NCBI RefSeq assembly: GCF_026788005.1
Contig: NZ_JABEPE010000001.1
Location: 434,001-498,000 of the forward strand
Length of the DNA: 64,000 bases
From: Alteromonas sp. a30
GTDB taxonomy: Bacteria > Pseudomonadota > Gammaproteobacteria > Enterobacterales > Alteromonadaceae
Reading direction: 5' to 3'
The notes below the pieces were generated by a model. That model had not been told where the DNA came from, made no database searches, and saw only the letters and a program-made list of their open reading frames with translations. Below are positions 19,063 through 27,965 of the stretch, in pieces. The first letter of the stretch is position 1. Every line of letters begins with the position of its first letter. The translations under genes and the position numbers were made by a program.

Positions 19063-20545
19063 AGAAATGTCAAAACGTATCGACTTACTAGAACGCAAGC
19101 TCAATAGAGAAAAGTGCGCAAGAGAAACAGCTGAAAAAGCATTGGAGGGCTACTCAAAACAAGCTTGGTTAACCAACCTCAATCTGGAAGAAGCCTTAAC
19201 CAATCAAACCAAACGTACCCGAGACTTAGAATATTTAATTGCTTGTGCATCGGTGAAAGATCCGGGTATTACGCTTGAAGATTTAATACGTGAGTTCGTT
19301 GAAATTAGCTGTCAATTTACACAATGCAGCGCAGCAAGTTACAGCCTTCCCTCGCCTGAAAAGCCCGATACCAATTTTGAATATGTCTTTTTGATGAACG
19401 ACAAAACTTGGCGACGAGAACCTCAAATCAATGCAGAAATTCAAGAACAGCTTGTAACGTCGGAGGGCCAATACAAAAATAAAAACTGGATGATTTGTCC
19501 CGCTGATTTTAAGCTTAGTTTTCACGATAACCCCATGAATTGGCTGTACCGATTTCACTTCAAAGTTGATAACAATTTACAAGCTTGGCTGTGTTTTTTC
19601 TCTGATCAGCCAGAAGTTGAAGAAGAAACCATTTACGTTCTAAATACCTCAGAAAGCATTTTTCTAAACAACATTCAAAAAACCTTGATCAAAGCTCGCT
19701 TAGTGCGTCGAAATGAAGAGCTTCAAGCAACGGTAAAGGAGTTACAGTTCGCACAAAATCAACTCGTGCAGTCGGAAAAAATGGTGGTACTTGGTCAACT
19801 GGCCGCAGGTGTAGCACATGAAATCAACAACCCTATGAGTTTTATCAAATCGAATTTGCAAATCCTAACCGATTACATTGATGAAATAGAGACTTGCCAA
19901 AACTACCTCACGGCTAAAGTTAATGAAGAAGGCACTATCGATAGCACGACATATTCACAAGCACTTTCCAACATCGACTATCAATTCATCATGAGCGACA
20001 CTAAAGAAATCCTAACCTCCGCAGCAGAAGGCGCAAAACGTGTTTCTGAAATCATTAGAGACTTAAAAAGCTTTACTCACCGAGGTTCAGGTGATTTTAC
20101 CTTAATGGATTTGGGGGATTGCTTAAACAGCGCGATAAAAATCGCCCAGAGTGGTCTAAATAAAAATTGCATCATCGAAAAGCACATTCCTGAATTATCA
20201 ATGATTCATGCGAGCAATGGTCAGCTACAACAAGTTTTTATCAATTTATTTGTGAATGCAGGGGATGCAATGGCGCCCAATGGAGGCACCATTAAAGTCA
20301 TCGCCGAAGAAACTCAAAATAGCATTATTATTCGCGTTTCTGATACGGGTTGTGGCATGGACGAGCTAACACGCAATAAGCTATTTACCCCTTTTTTCAC
20401 CACTAAACCCGTTGGTCAAGGAACGGGACTCGGACTTTCCGTTTCCTTTGCTATTTTAGAGTCCCATGAAGCCACCATTGAAGTTGAAACCGAGCTAAAT
20501 GTTGGCACCACGTTTATCGTTACATTTCCCGTTAAAAACCTTTAA
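19049..20545 (+). CDS. H-NOX-associated histidine kinase
   Basis: Soluble kinase of 498 residues with no membrane segment. An N-terminal coiled coil (about 5-60) precedes a globular sensor region of about 150 residues, then a second coiled coil. The HisKA box is GQLAAGVAHEINNPMSF with phospho-acceptor His257. The HATPase has N box FVNAGDAM, G1 DTGCGMDE, F box LFTPFFTTK and G2 GQGTGLGLSVS. It overlaps the H-NOX gene, so the two proteins are made together and NO-haem probably controls autophosphorylation. The HnoK response regulators seen in related systems (EAL or HD-GYP proteins) are not adjacent. Confidence 0.92.
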   Translation: MMTNEEMSKRIDLLERKLNREKCARETAEKALEGYSKQAWLTNLNLEEALTNQTKRTRDLEYLIACASVKDPGITLEDLIREFVEISCQFTQCSAASYSLPSPEKPDTNFEYVFLMNDKTWRREPQINAEIQEQLVTSEGQYKNKNWMICPADFKLSFHDNPMNWLYRFHFKVDNNLQAWLCFFSDQPEVEEETIYVLNTSESIFLNNIQKTLIKARLVRRNEELQATVKELQFAQNQLVQSEKMVVLGQLAAGVAHEINNPMSFIKSNLQILTDYIDEIETCQNYLTAKVNEEGTIDSTTYSQALSNIDYQFIMSDTKEILTSAAEGAKRVSEIIRDLKSFTHRGSGDFTLMDLGDCLNSAIKIAQSGLNKNCIIEKHIPELSMIHASNGQLQQVFINLFVNAGDAMAPNGGTIKVIAEETQNSIIIRVSDTGCGMDELTRNKLFTPFFTTKPVGQGTGLGLSVSFAILESHEATIEVETELNVGTTFIVTFPVKNL

Positions 20546-20566
20546 TACTGATAACAAAAGGATCAA

Positions 20567-22510
20567 CTAAGCGAATTCCAACGCCTTAACTTCGGAGGAT
20601 AATGACTCAGCGTCTCCACTATTATTGGTTTCCCCACTTAACTGCGTAGCCAATTGCTGCATATTAAGCGCAAGCTGAGACAACTCCCCAGCCGTTTCCG
20701 AAACATTTCCGATATTTTCCACAACTAGCTCGGTCAATTCTCGAATCGCGTTTAATTGGCTGGCGATCTCATCCACCGCTTTAGATTGCTGCTCATTCGC
20801 AGTTGCTATTTGCATACAACTATCTCGCACCGTAGCAAAGCGCGACACGATTTGGCTCATGCTAGCATCTGCTTCACCAGCCAATTCAACCCCTTGCTTC
20901 ACGGTGCTCATGCCGGAACGCATACTGCCTACCGTTTCTTCGGTTTCCGTTTGTGAGCGACCAATAGTCGCACCAACATCGTTTGTCGCTTGTTGCGTTT
21001 TTGACGCTAAACTTCTCACTTCGTCAGCAACAACAGAAAAACCACGTCCGTGCTCCCCTGCTCTTGCAGCCTCTATCGCTGCATTTAATGCTAATAAGTT
21101 AGTTTGGTCGGCTATCACCTCAATCACTGAAATCACTTTGCCAATCTCCTGACTACGCGAGCCCAGCACTTCAATATTATTTGCGGAACGAGCAACGGCC
21201 TTCTCAATTTGAATCATAGATTCAATGGTTTTTTGTACGGTTTGGCTTCCTTCATGCGCAATTTCCGTAGCTTGTTCAGTTTGTTCAGCCATCTTATTAG
21301 AGTTTTCACTAACCTCTTGCAGTGAATGCGTCATTTCATCCATTGAAGAGGCAGCCGTAACCGTTGAATCTGATTGCTTTTGCGCCAACTTACTTAGCTC
21401 ATTTCCCGACTGGTACACTTGGTTTGCTCGCATCGACACTTGCTCTGCTATATCGCCCAATTGCTTTACAGAAGAATAAACATTTGAACGGATCTCATCA
21501 TGCATACGCCCCATCGAGTCGGTTAAGAACTTGCTTTTCTTAGCCAAAGCAACGTAATCCAGCACGATCCCAAAGCATGGAATGCCATACGCCAGCACTT
21601 TTAATGAATGCCCCACAATAAATCCATTATCAAACAAAGCCGACGAGAAAAACGCCATATAAATTTGTGCTAGCACTTGAGGAACCATACTAAGAATTAA
21701 AGTTGCGGCGAATATGCTCGGACGATTTTTATACAAAGCAGGCAATACAAAAACACCTAAAACCACATAAATGGCTAAAGGAACAATGTCGTAAGGGCGG
21801 GCGAATAGCCTGTCAGTAAACATGCTGGGAGGCAAAGAGTCGCTTGAGGCTGTCATACCAATTATGACACCAGAACTCACCAACAAAGTAATCGTTGTTC
21901 CTACCAATAAAGGCACATGCCAACGCATTTTCGGCTTTAAAATCAATAATATTAAAGCCATAAGCACCAAGGTAATTGAATTGAATAACCGAGCTTCGGC
22001 CCACGTAAAAGGAATAAGTTGTGAATTCGGTGCAGTTGACTCAATCATGCGCCCTGCTGCAAAGGTATGAAATGCATCCATAAAACCGGCACAGAGTAAA
22101 GTAACCCCCACTAAAGGAACAATTAAGTTTCTCTCTACACGATAATGAGCAAAAGATAGAATTGCTGCCAAAAAGGCAATCGTAATAGCTCCTACCTCAA
22201 GTAATGTATGCCATAGCCCACCAGCAATCCCATAAAACATATGATCAATAAGTCGAGGGATATTTTGTGCTTCGCCATTGGCAACTCCTGCGATGGATTC
22301 TGCCTGTTGAGCAAATTGAAAATGGTTTTCAACCATGGAAGAACCATGATGATAGGCTACAATAGAAAAATCTATGCCTAAAAGATTAGCTAAAACAGGG
22401 AAAAAACTAGCGAATAAAATCCCACCTATAATCGGCTTTGAAAAATTTGTTGTTCCAACTGGATTCAAATTCAAAAAGTCTACTTCTTTACGCGACTGCG
22501 TATAGTCCAT
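20567..22510 (-). CDS. Methyl-accepting chemotaxis protein with N-terminal MASE3-like sensor
   Basis: A 647-residue chemoreceptor. The first 330 residues hold about eight membrane helices. The pattern [12 protein letters not shown] plus WAEARLF resembles the MASE3 membrane sensor, normally found on c-di-GMP proteins and kinases. No large periplasmic ligand domain is present. The cytoplasmic part is a long coiled coil with the conserved hairpin tip [27 protein letters not shown] chose the ATG at 22510 because a GGGTGG ribosome binding site sits just before it; the GTG at 22519 is less likely. It converges on the H-NOX kinase gene. Confidence 0.88.
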   Translation of the reverse strand: MDYTQSRKEVDFLNLNPVGTTNFSKPIIGGILFASFFPVLANLLGIDFSIVAYHHGSSMVENHFQFAQQAESIAGVANGEAQNIPRLIDHMFYGIAGGLWHTLLEVGAITIAFLAAILSFAHYRVERNLIVPLVGVTLLCAGFMDAFHTFAAGRMIESTAPNSQLIPFTWAEARLFNSITLVLMALILLILKPKMRWHVPLLVGTTITLLVSSGVIIGMTASSDSLPPSMFTDRLFARPYDIVPLAIYVVLGVFVLPALYKNRPSIFAATLILSMVPQVLAQIYMAFFSSALFDNGFIVGHSLKVLAYGIPCFGIVLDYVALAKKSKFLTDSMGRMHDEIRSNVYSSVKQLGDIAEQVSMRANQVYQSGNELSKLAQKQSDSTVTAASSMDEMTHSLQEVSENSNKMAEQTEQATEIAHEGSQTVQKTIESMIQIEKAVARSANNIEVLGSRSQEIGKVISVIEVIADQTNLLALNAAIEAARAGEHGRGFSVVADEVRSLASKTQQATNDVGATIGRSQTETEETVGSMRSGMSTVKQGVELAGEADASMSQIVSRFATVRDSCMQIATANEQQSKAVDEIASQLNAIRELTELVVENIGNVSETAGELSQLALNMQQLATQLSGETNNSGDAESLSSEVKALEFA

Positions 22511-22835
22511 ACTTACCACCCGTTGTCGTTCTAATTATGAAATATTTAGCCCAGTACATTTCGGTTCAGCAATCAACGATGCAACTGCATCTAAAGCATC
22601 AGCCTTAAAAACAAAAAAGGATTTAATTTACACCTACGACAACAAACGTAAACAAGAATTAAACAACACCCCTATAAAGTCCCAATACAATACCTTACCA
22701 AGCTATCGGCATAAATCATTTATTTTTTATTAGTAACGCGGTAAATATAAGGAAAATATGTTGGAGGGCAAAATAAAATAACATAAAGAACTTTGGCAAC
22801 TCAGGATGAGTAACTTAATTGACAAATAATTACAT
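22511..22835. other. Intergenic region upstream of the chemoreceptor gene
   Basis: This 325-base AT-rich stretch must contain the reverse-strand promoter of the chemoreceptor and the 3' flank of kdkA. I see no convincing RNA gene, repeat or terminator hairpin. A short forward reading frame extending into it from kdkA is not credible as a gene. Confidence 0.4.
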
Positions 22836-23648
22836 TTATTGGCTTGTATATCCAGACAAAATAAGCTCAAAACTTTTAGCATCAATCTTTAAAGAAGGTG
22901 AAATGTCACTTTCCTTTAGAAAGGAACGACGCAATCGGGATAAATTTTCCTGTTTCCACTCTTCACCATTTCGAAACCCACATTTATCAAAGTCGATTAA
23001 CCAAGGTGCGCCTGTGCTATCTAGCATAATATTTCGAATATTTAAGTCGTGGTGATATATGTTTTTATCGTGAAATGCGCGGATCATCGTACCAATATTA
23101 CGCCACTGCTCGTCGGCCAAAGCTTGTTGACACAACACTTGATGTAAATCCTGTGCGCCCGTAATTCGCTCAGTGATTAAAAACGAACGAAATACAAAGT
23201 ACGAGCGTGTTGTTAACGCTGCAACCGGTCGAGGCACAGGTAAACCAAGCTCTCGCATCTCCTGCAACAAGGTATACTCTTTCCAAGCACGGCTATCGCG
23301 ATATCCTGCGTGAAAGAATTGGTCTTTTAACAGTTTGCGGATAAAGCCACCACGCAAATAACGCCTCAACACATATTCTTTGTCATTTAAACGAAAGAAC
23401 CATGCCGTACCTCTTCCAGAAGCACTCCCTGTTAGCATATGATTGCGCTGCAAATAATCCGACGAAAAAAGATCAAAAGTGAAATTGGGAAAGTCGGTGG
23501 CGTTATAAAGTGCAAATTGATTGCCGCTTTGTATCTCCCGCAGGGCACTTTTTTCGGCAGAAATAGCGGAAGATGAGAGTGCTTCAGGTGCGGGGGAATG
23601 CTGCGAACTGTCAAATGTCTGTTTCATCAGATTGTAGTTTTCCGGCAT
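22836..23648 (-). CDS. kdkA: 3-deoxy-D-manno-octulosonic acid kinase
   Basis: KdkA/WaaP-type kinase of 270 residues. The nucleotide-binding part has GSASGRGTAWFF and EYVLRRYLRGG. The catalytic loop is YHHDLNIRNIMLD (HxDLxxxN), and WLIDFDKCGFR holds the metal-binding Asp. It phosphorylates Kdo in the LPS inner core at the inner membrane. About 30 residues at the N-terminus look disordered, so the ATG at 23627 is a possible start. It is divergent from a heptosyltransferase gene, consistent with an LPS-core locus. Confidence 0.9.
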   Translation of the reverse strand: MPENYNLMKQTFDSSQHSPAPEALSSSAISAEKSALREIQSGNQFALYNATDFPNFTFDLFSSDYLQRNHMLTGSASGRGTAWFFRLNDKEYVLRRYLRGGFIRKLLKDQFFHAGYRDSRAWKEYTLLQEMRELGLPVPRPVAALTTRSYFVFRSFLITERITGAQDLHQVLCQQALADEQWRNIGTMIRAFHDKNIYHHDLNIRNIMLDSTGAPWLIDFDKCGFRNGEEWKQENLSRLRRSFLKESDISPSLKIDAKSFELILSGYTSQ

Positions 23649-23744
23649 AGTCGAACGTCAAAACTTAACGAATAACGCATTCAATGAAAATGGCTACGAA
23701 GTATATGCCTTTTTAAAAACCGATTCAGGTAAAAGAGTATTATA

Positions 23745-24794
23745 GTGAATCAAAACGCAAAATTATGCATTCTTCGACTCTCGGCCATCGGCGATGTATG
23801 TCACGCTGTGGCCTTGGTAAACCGCATTCAAACCACTCGCCCCGATATTCAGCTTACTTGGGTCATTGGCAAAGTTGAATACCAACTTGTTAAACACTTA
23901 CCCAACATCCGATTTGTTATCTTCGACAAAAAACAGGGGAAAGCCGCCTTTAAGGCATTAGAAGCCGCGCTAGGCAATGAGCAGTTTGACGCGCTTTTTG
24001 TGATGCAAGTTGCCTTTAGAGCCAACTTAGTGTCACGCAAAATCAACGCTAAAAAAAGATATGGCTTTGATTGGCACCGCAGCAAAGAGTTGCACTGGTT
24101 ATTCACCAACGCCCATGTTAGCGCTCATCCGCAATGCCATGTGTTAGATGGATTCATGGATTTTGCCGACGCTGCTGGCATTCCTCCTCTTGACCCTGTT
24201 ACTTGGAATTTCCCTCTACCTGAAAAGGATGAAAGTTGGGTGGAGAATCAGCTTTCCCCACATTTGAACACTGGACAAAAGCTAGCCGTGATTAACCCCG
24301 CAGCCAGTAAGAAAGAGCGAAATTGGCTGAGCGAAAACTACGCAAAAATCGCTGATTACTTGACAGAAAAAGGTTGGCTGGTCGTGTTAAGTGGCGGCCC
24401 TGCGGAAATGGAAATCACACTAGCGGAGGAAATAGAAAAACAAGCGTCCCAGCCTTTAGTGAATTTCGTTGGGAAAACCAGCTTGCCACAATTAGCAGCC
24501 CTGCTAAAACGGTGTAATTTAGTCATCGCTCCGGATACTGGTCCTGCTCACATTGCCGCAATGATGGGTTGCCAAGTGGTTGGCTTATATGCACATAGCA
24601 ACCCTCGCCGCACGGGTCCATACCATAACTTGCACAATGTTGTGTCAGTTTATGACGACGTCATTGCACAGCAAAAAGGCAAGCCTTGGATGCAGTTACC
24701 TTGGGGCACAAGGGCCAAAGGAAAAGAGCTCATGCAAAAAATCACATTAGACGCTGTGAAAGATAAGATTGATAATATCGTTAATTGCGATTGA
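23745..24794 (+). CDS. Glycosyltransferase family 9 (LPS heptosyltransferase-like)
   Basis: GT9 enzyme of 349 residues with the usual two Rossmann lobes. N-terminal lobe: LCILRLSAIGDVCHAVALV. C-terminal lobe: NPAASKKERNWL, FVGKTSLPQLAALL and the ADP-heptose-binding APDTGPAHIAAMMG. It transfers heptose to the Kdo or heptose of the inner core, in the manner of WaaC/WaaF. Which heptose position it makes cannot be said. The start is a GTG preceded by AAAAGAG. It is divergent from kdkA with a gap of 96 bases that must hold both promoters. Confidence 0.9.
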   Translation: MNQNAKLCILRLSAIGDVCHAVALVNRIQTTRPDIQLTWVIGKVEYQLVKHLPNIRFVIFDKKQGKAAFKALEAALGNEQFDALFVMQVAFRANLVSRKINAKKRYGFDWHRSKELHWLFTNAHVSAHPQCHVLDGFMDFADAAGIPPLDPVTWNFPLPEKDESWVENQLSPHLNTGQKLAVINPAASKKERNWLSENYAKIADYLTEKGWLVVLSGGPAEMEITLAEEIEKQASQPLVNFVGKTSLPQLAALLKRCNLVIAPDTGPAHIAAMMGCQVVGLYAHSNPRRTGPYHNLHNVVSVYDDVIAQQKGKPWMQLPWGTRAKGKELMQKITLDAVKDKIDNIVNCD

Positions 24795-24898
24795 GTAACT
24801 TTCCTTCCAAGCACCTTCATAAAAACGAAATTGAGCACTTGAAAACATTTTATTACAAATTGCTTTACGTACCCAACACCGGGTTTAAAAAGCACCAT

Positions 24899-24936
24899 AA
24901 GGGGCGCGATTTTAGCCTCCTGTTAGGCAACCCCTT
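24899..24936 (+). terminator. Possible nested hairpin downstream of the heptosyltransferase
   Basis: AAGGGG (24899-24904) pairs with CCCCTT (24931-24936), and an inner GCCT/AGGC stem (24915-24918 with 24925-24928) lies between them. It sits 105 bases after the heptosyltransferase stop. No T-run follows directly, so termination activity is uncertain. It could be a structured 5' leader fragment or chance. The rest of the 281-base gap to the protease gene is AT-rich and carries the protease promoter. Confidence 0.35.
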
Positions 24937-25075
24937 AATAACTATAAAAAAGACATATAATTCCACATATGGATAAATTTACCTACCATTTCACATTTAT
25001 ATAAAGAGCGTTTTACTTGCCTACATAAATAATTAATTCTAATAATTAGTCTCCTTAACTCGGAAGTGACTAAAA

Positions 25076-26131
25076 ATGAAAACAATTAAATTAACAACTC
25101 TCGCAGCATCGCTACTCATCGCTAACGTAGCATTAGCAAAAGGTATTGAAGTCGACCTTAGCACCGCATCTCAAAGCATTACAGCTAAAGAAGACTTAAC
25201 TATTAGCGTTACTTTTACCAACACGGAAAGCGAACCGCTTAAGCTGTTGAGTTGGTACATTCCAACGCAAGACACCAAGGAAGCCTTGTTCAAAGTGAAA
25301 AAGGACGGTTACAAGCAAATGTACTTTGGTGCACATGCTAAGCGCGCAGCACCTCAAAGTGAGGACTACATTGAGATTCAGCCGAATGAGAGTGTTTCTT
25401 ACGAAGTAGAATTAACGGGTTTGTATGACTTAAGCGTAACGGGTAACTACAACATTCAATACGCAGTTAACTACGCATCATTGGTACAAGATAGCAACAA
25501 TCAAACAATGAAAAGCCGCCTTGTTTCTAAGCCCGTTAACGTGTGGGTAGAAGGCCGTGGCGAAAGCTTCGATGACAGAACAGCGGCCAGCGATATTACC
25601 ACGCAAATTCAGGGAATTAGTTACACTGGTAGCTGTTCAAACACAGAGAAAAACACGCTTTCTTCTGCTTTACAAGCAGCCAGCAGCATTGCCAACAACT
25701 CTGTTAGCTATTTAGGCAACGAATTTGGTAACCGTTATAATGCGCGTTACGATACATGGTTTGGCAATTATTCTAGCAGCCGCTGGAACACGGTTAGAAA
25801 TAACTTCAACGCAATCAAAAATGCCATCGATACAAAAGGCATGACTTTCGATTGTAGCTGCAACCAAAGCTATTTCGCGTATGTTTACCCTTCACAACCT
25901 TATAAAGTGTACTTCTGTAACGCTTTTTGGAATGCGCCGTTAACAGGCACAGACTCAAAAGCAGGTACGATTATTCATGAGCTTAGCCACTTCAACATCG
26001 TTGCTGGCACGGACGACATTGCTTATGGTCAATCCGGTGCGAAGAGCCTTGCGAATAGTTCACCATACAGCGCTATTCAAAACGCAGACAGCCATGAATA
26101 CTTCGCAGAAAACACACCTTACCAAAACTAA
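25076..26131 (+). CDS. Secreted M35-type (aspzincin) metalloprotease
   Basis: A 351-residue preproenzyme. Signal peptide residues 1-21 (MKTIKLTTLAASLLIANVALA). A beta-rich propeptide-like domain (about 22-165) is followed by the catalytic domain with HELSHF (HExxH) and, downstream, the aspzincin motif GTDDIAYG supplying the third zinc ligand. Paired cysteines in SYTGSC and DCSCNQS/YFCN suit an extracellular fold. M35 enzymes include deuterolysin and peptidyl-Lys endopeptidases. It probably degrades external protein. The next gene, 10 bases downstream, encodes a protein that resembles this propeptide. Confidence 0.92.
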   Translation: MKTIKLTTLAASLLIANVALAKGIEVDLSTASQSITAKEDLTISVTFTNTESEPLKLLSWYIPTQDTKEALFKVKKDGYKQMYFGAHAKRAAPQSEDYIEIQPNESVSYEVELTGLYDLSVTGNYNIQYAVNYASLVQDSNNQTMKSRLVSKPVNVWVEGRGESFDDRTAASDITTQIQGISYTGSCSNTEKNTLSSALQAASSIANNSVSYLGNEFGNRYNARYDTWFGNYSSSRWNTVRNNFNAIKNAIDTKGMTFDCSCNQSYFAYVYPSQPYKVYFCNAFWNAPLTGTDSKAGTIIHELSHFNIVAGTDDIAYGQSGAKSLANSSPYSAIQNADSHEYFAENTPYQN

Positions 26132-26141
26132 GGTCTGCTAA

Positions 26142-26642
26142 GTGTTCCGCTTGAATAAAAAGCTGAATACTCAGAAGCGCAAAGTGCTAAGCTTTGCGCT
26201 TTTCCTGTTTATCAGCAATGGCTGTGCAAACTCCATGACCCAAACACCTCCACTTGGCTGCAACATGCAATTAGTCACTGCATCTGCAAATGCCCTCAAC
26301 ATCGAATTCACCTTAACCAATAACACGGATAAGACACTTAAGGTTTTACCGTGGGGTACAGCGTGGGAAGGTTGGTTTAACCGTTTTTTGGACGTTTCTT
26401 TAAATAAGGAAAAAGTCGAATATCAAGGCCCTATGATGAAACGCGGCTCTCCCAATGTCGCTGACTTCAAAATACTCGCAACTAAAGCAAGCTGGAAGGC
26501 CACACTCAACTTGCGTGATGTGTATGCTATTAACTCGGGAGACTTAACCCTTCAATACAAAGGCGCTGTAACCTATGTCGAAAACGATATCAATGCACCT
26601 CAACTCGCCTTTTTAGATTGTGCCTTGAACATTCAAATTTAA
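26142..26642 (+). CDS. Propeptide-like companion of the M35 protease (possible lipoprotein)
   Basis: A 166-residue exported protein with an N-terminal hydrophobic segment ending near ISNGC (a weak lipobox). The rest resembles residues 25-140 of the preceding protease: TLKVLPWGTAWEGWFNRFLDV matches its PLKLLSWYIPTQDTKEALFKV, MMKRGSPNVADF matches HAKRAAPQSEDY, and GDLTLQYKGAV matches GNYNIQYAVNY. No zinc motif is present. It starts with GTG 10 bases after the protease, so the two are co-transcribed. A role as inhibitor, chaperone or self-protection factor for the protease is inference. Confidence 0.75.
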   Translation: MFRLNKKLNTQKRKVLSFALFLFISNGCANSMTQTPPLGCNMQLVTASANALNIEFTLTNNTDKTLKVLPWGTAWEGWFNRFLDVSLNKEKVEYQGPMMKRGSPNVADFKILATKASWKATLNLRDVYAINSGDLTLQYKGAVTYVENDINAPQLAFLDCALNIQI

Positions 26643-26737
26643 GCGAAAAACAAATAAAATTTGGCGAAACCCATAAGTTATTTTAGAGTGCTTGTCCGTC
26701 TTTTAATGCAGCATCGAATAGCAAAAATGCAGGACTT

Positions 26738-27922
26738 ATGAAAATACCAACTTTTCTGATTAGCCTATTTTTCTTAACCGCTTTATTCGCACAATCTCAA
26801 GAGTCCAATGCACTACAGACCTCCCCTCAAAACATCAAGCAATGGCAAACAGCGGTAGAAGCCAGTGCATTTTCGGGCTTAGTTTTGGTTGCACATAAAG
26901 GCGAAGCCTTATTTCAATACAAGTTCGGCTTAGCTAATCGAGAAGAAAACATTCCATTTTCTCAGGAAAGCATTTTCGACATTGGCTCCATTACCAAACA
27001 ATTTACCGCAACCGCCATTATGCAGCTTTCCGAGGCAGGAAAACTGTCGGTGCAAGAGCCTATCACCCGATTCTTCAAAAATGTGCCTGTCGATAAACAA
27101 AACATCACTTTGCATCATTTGTTAACGCATAGTTCGGGTTTGCCTCAAGGCTTTGGTTTGTATCAAAAAGTGGATAAGCACGCCTTCTTGCAGGAAGTGA
27201 TGTCGGCTGAGCTTATTGCAGCACCGGGAACGGAATATCACTACTCCAACGTAGGCTACAATTTGCTAGCCAGTATCATTGAAAGTGTCACAGGGCAAAA
27301 TCAAGAAGAATATGTTTTAAAAAACATACTTTACCCAGCGGGTTTAAGCGAAACCGGCTATCAACTCGTTGAGCGTGAACCAGCTCGGCTGGTTATCAAC
27401 TATGGTCGTGACCCGAATTGGTTGCAGCGTTTATTTATGCTCACCGCCGATAGCCAGTCGGTGGGACATTCGTTGCAGCATCATCATCGCGATCCCGGCC
27501 CTCGCTGGTACATTCATGGTGCCGGCGGATTTCTTTCAACCACTTACGATATGTTGCGCTGGTATCAAACCTTGCGCACTCGTCCCGAAAATATTTTACA
27601 AAAAGCGTCTTGGGACAAACTCTTCACACCTTACATTGCAGAGCAAAATAAAAACACAGAGAAGCTTACAAGCCACTACGGCTACGGTTGGTCAATTGAT
27701 AGGGATGAGCACGGCAATGAGCGAATTTCCCACTCTGGTTCGAATGGCTATAACCTAAGTGAGTTTACTTATTACCCAACTTTGGATGTGTTTATTTTTA
27801 AAACCACCAATAATTGGGATGATTCACCCGAAGATCTGATCAAGCAATTTGATGCATTAATTTTGGAACAAATTCTGCCGGAGCAGAAAAAGAAAAAGCT
27901 GGCACAAAGCCAGCTTAATTAA
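26738..27922 (+). CDS. Serine beta-lactamase-fold hydrolase (class C/ DD-peptidase-like)
   Basis: A 394-residue protein with a signal peptide (about 1-20). It has the three active-site motifs of the beta-lactamase/penicillin-binding fold: SITK (SxxK, in DIGSITKQFTATA), YSN (in YHYSNVGYNLLA) and HSG (in RISHSGSNGYN) in place of KTG. This family includes esterases and D-aminopeptidases as well as class C beta-lactamases. Antibiotic resistance should not be assumed. It is separate from the protease pair by 95 bases and probably has its own promoter. Confidence 0.85.
   Translation: MKIPTFLISLFFLTALFAQSQESNALQTSPQNIKQWQTAVEASAFSGLVLVAHKGEALFQYKFGLANREENIPFSQESIFDIGSITKQFTATAIMQLSEAGKLSVQEPITRFFKNVPVDKQNITLHHLLTHSSGLPQGFGLYQKVDKHAFLQEVMSAELIAAPGTEYHYSNVGYNLLASIIESVTGQNQEEYVLKNILYPAGLSETGYQLVEREPARLVINYGRDPNWLQRLFMLTADSQSVGHSLQHHHRDPGPRWYIHGAGGFLSTTYDMLRWYQTLRTRPENILQKASWDKLFTPYIAEQNKNTEKLTSHYGYGWSIDRDEHGNERISHSGSNGYNLSEFTYYPTLDVFIFKTTNNWDDSPEDLIKQFDALILEQILPEQKKKKLAQSQLN
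27896..27916 (-). terminator. Intrinsic terminator for the thiolase gene
   Basis: Stem AAGCTGGC / GCCAGCTT with loop ACAAA. Read on the reverse strand it is followed by a T-rich run (A-rich at 27886-27895 on the forward strand). It is 50 bases beyond the thiolase stop and lies within the last codons of the convergent beta-lactamase-fold gene. It may also work weakly in the forward direction. Confidence 0.7.
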
Positions 27923-27965
27923 ACGCAAAGAGCTAAACAATAAGCTCTACAGGTGACTGTCAGAA

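Noticed and set aside
22819..23055. 78-codon forward frame antisense to kdkA
   Set aside because: Antisense to a conserved gene, with no promoter or homology signal.
24785..24976. 63-codon forward frame after the heptosyltransferase gene
   Set aside because: It overlaps the end of that gene, runs through a hairpin, has no recognisable domain, and its composition looks non-coding.
26738..27922. Antibiotic-resistance beta-lactamase
   Set aside because: The fold motifs fit the broad serine-hydrolase family, but the HSG third motif and overall pattern do not identify a true class C beta-lactamase.
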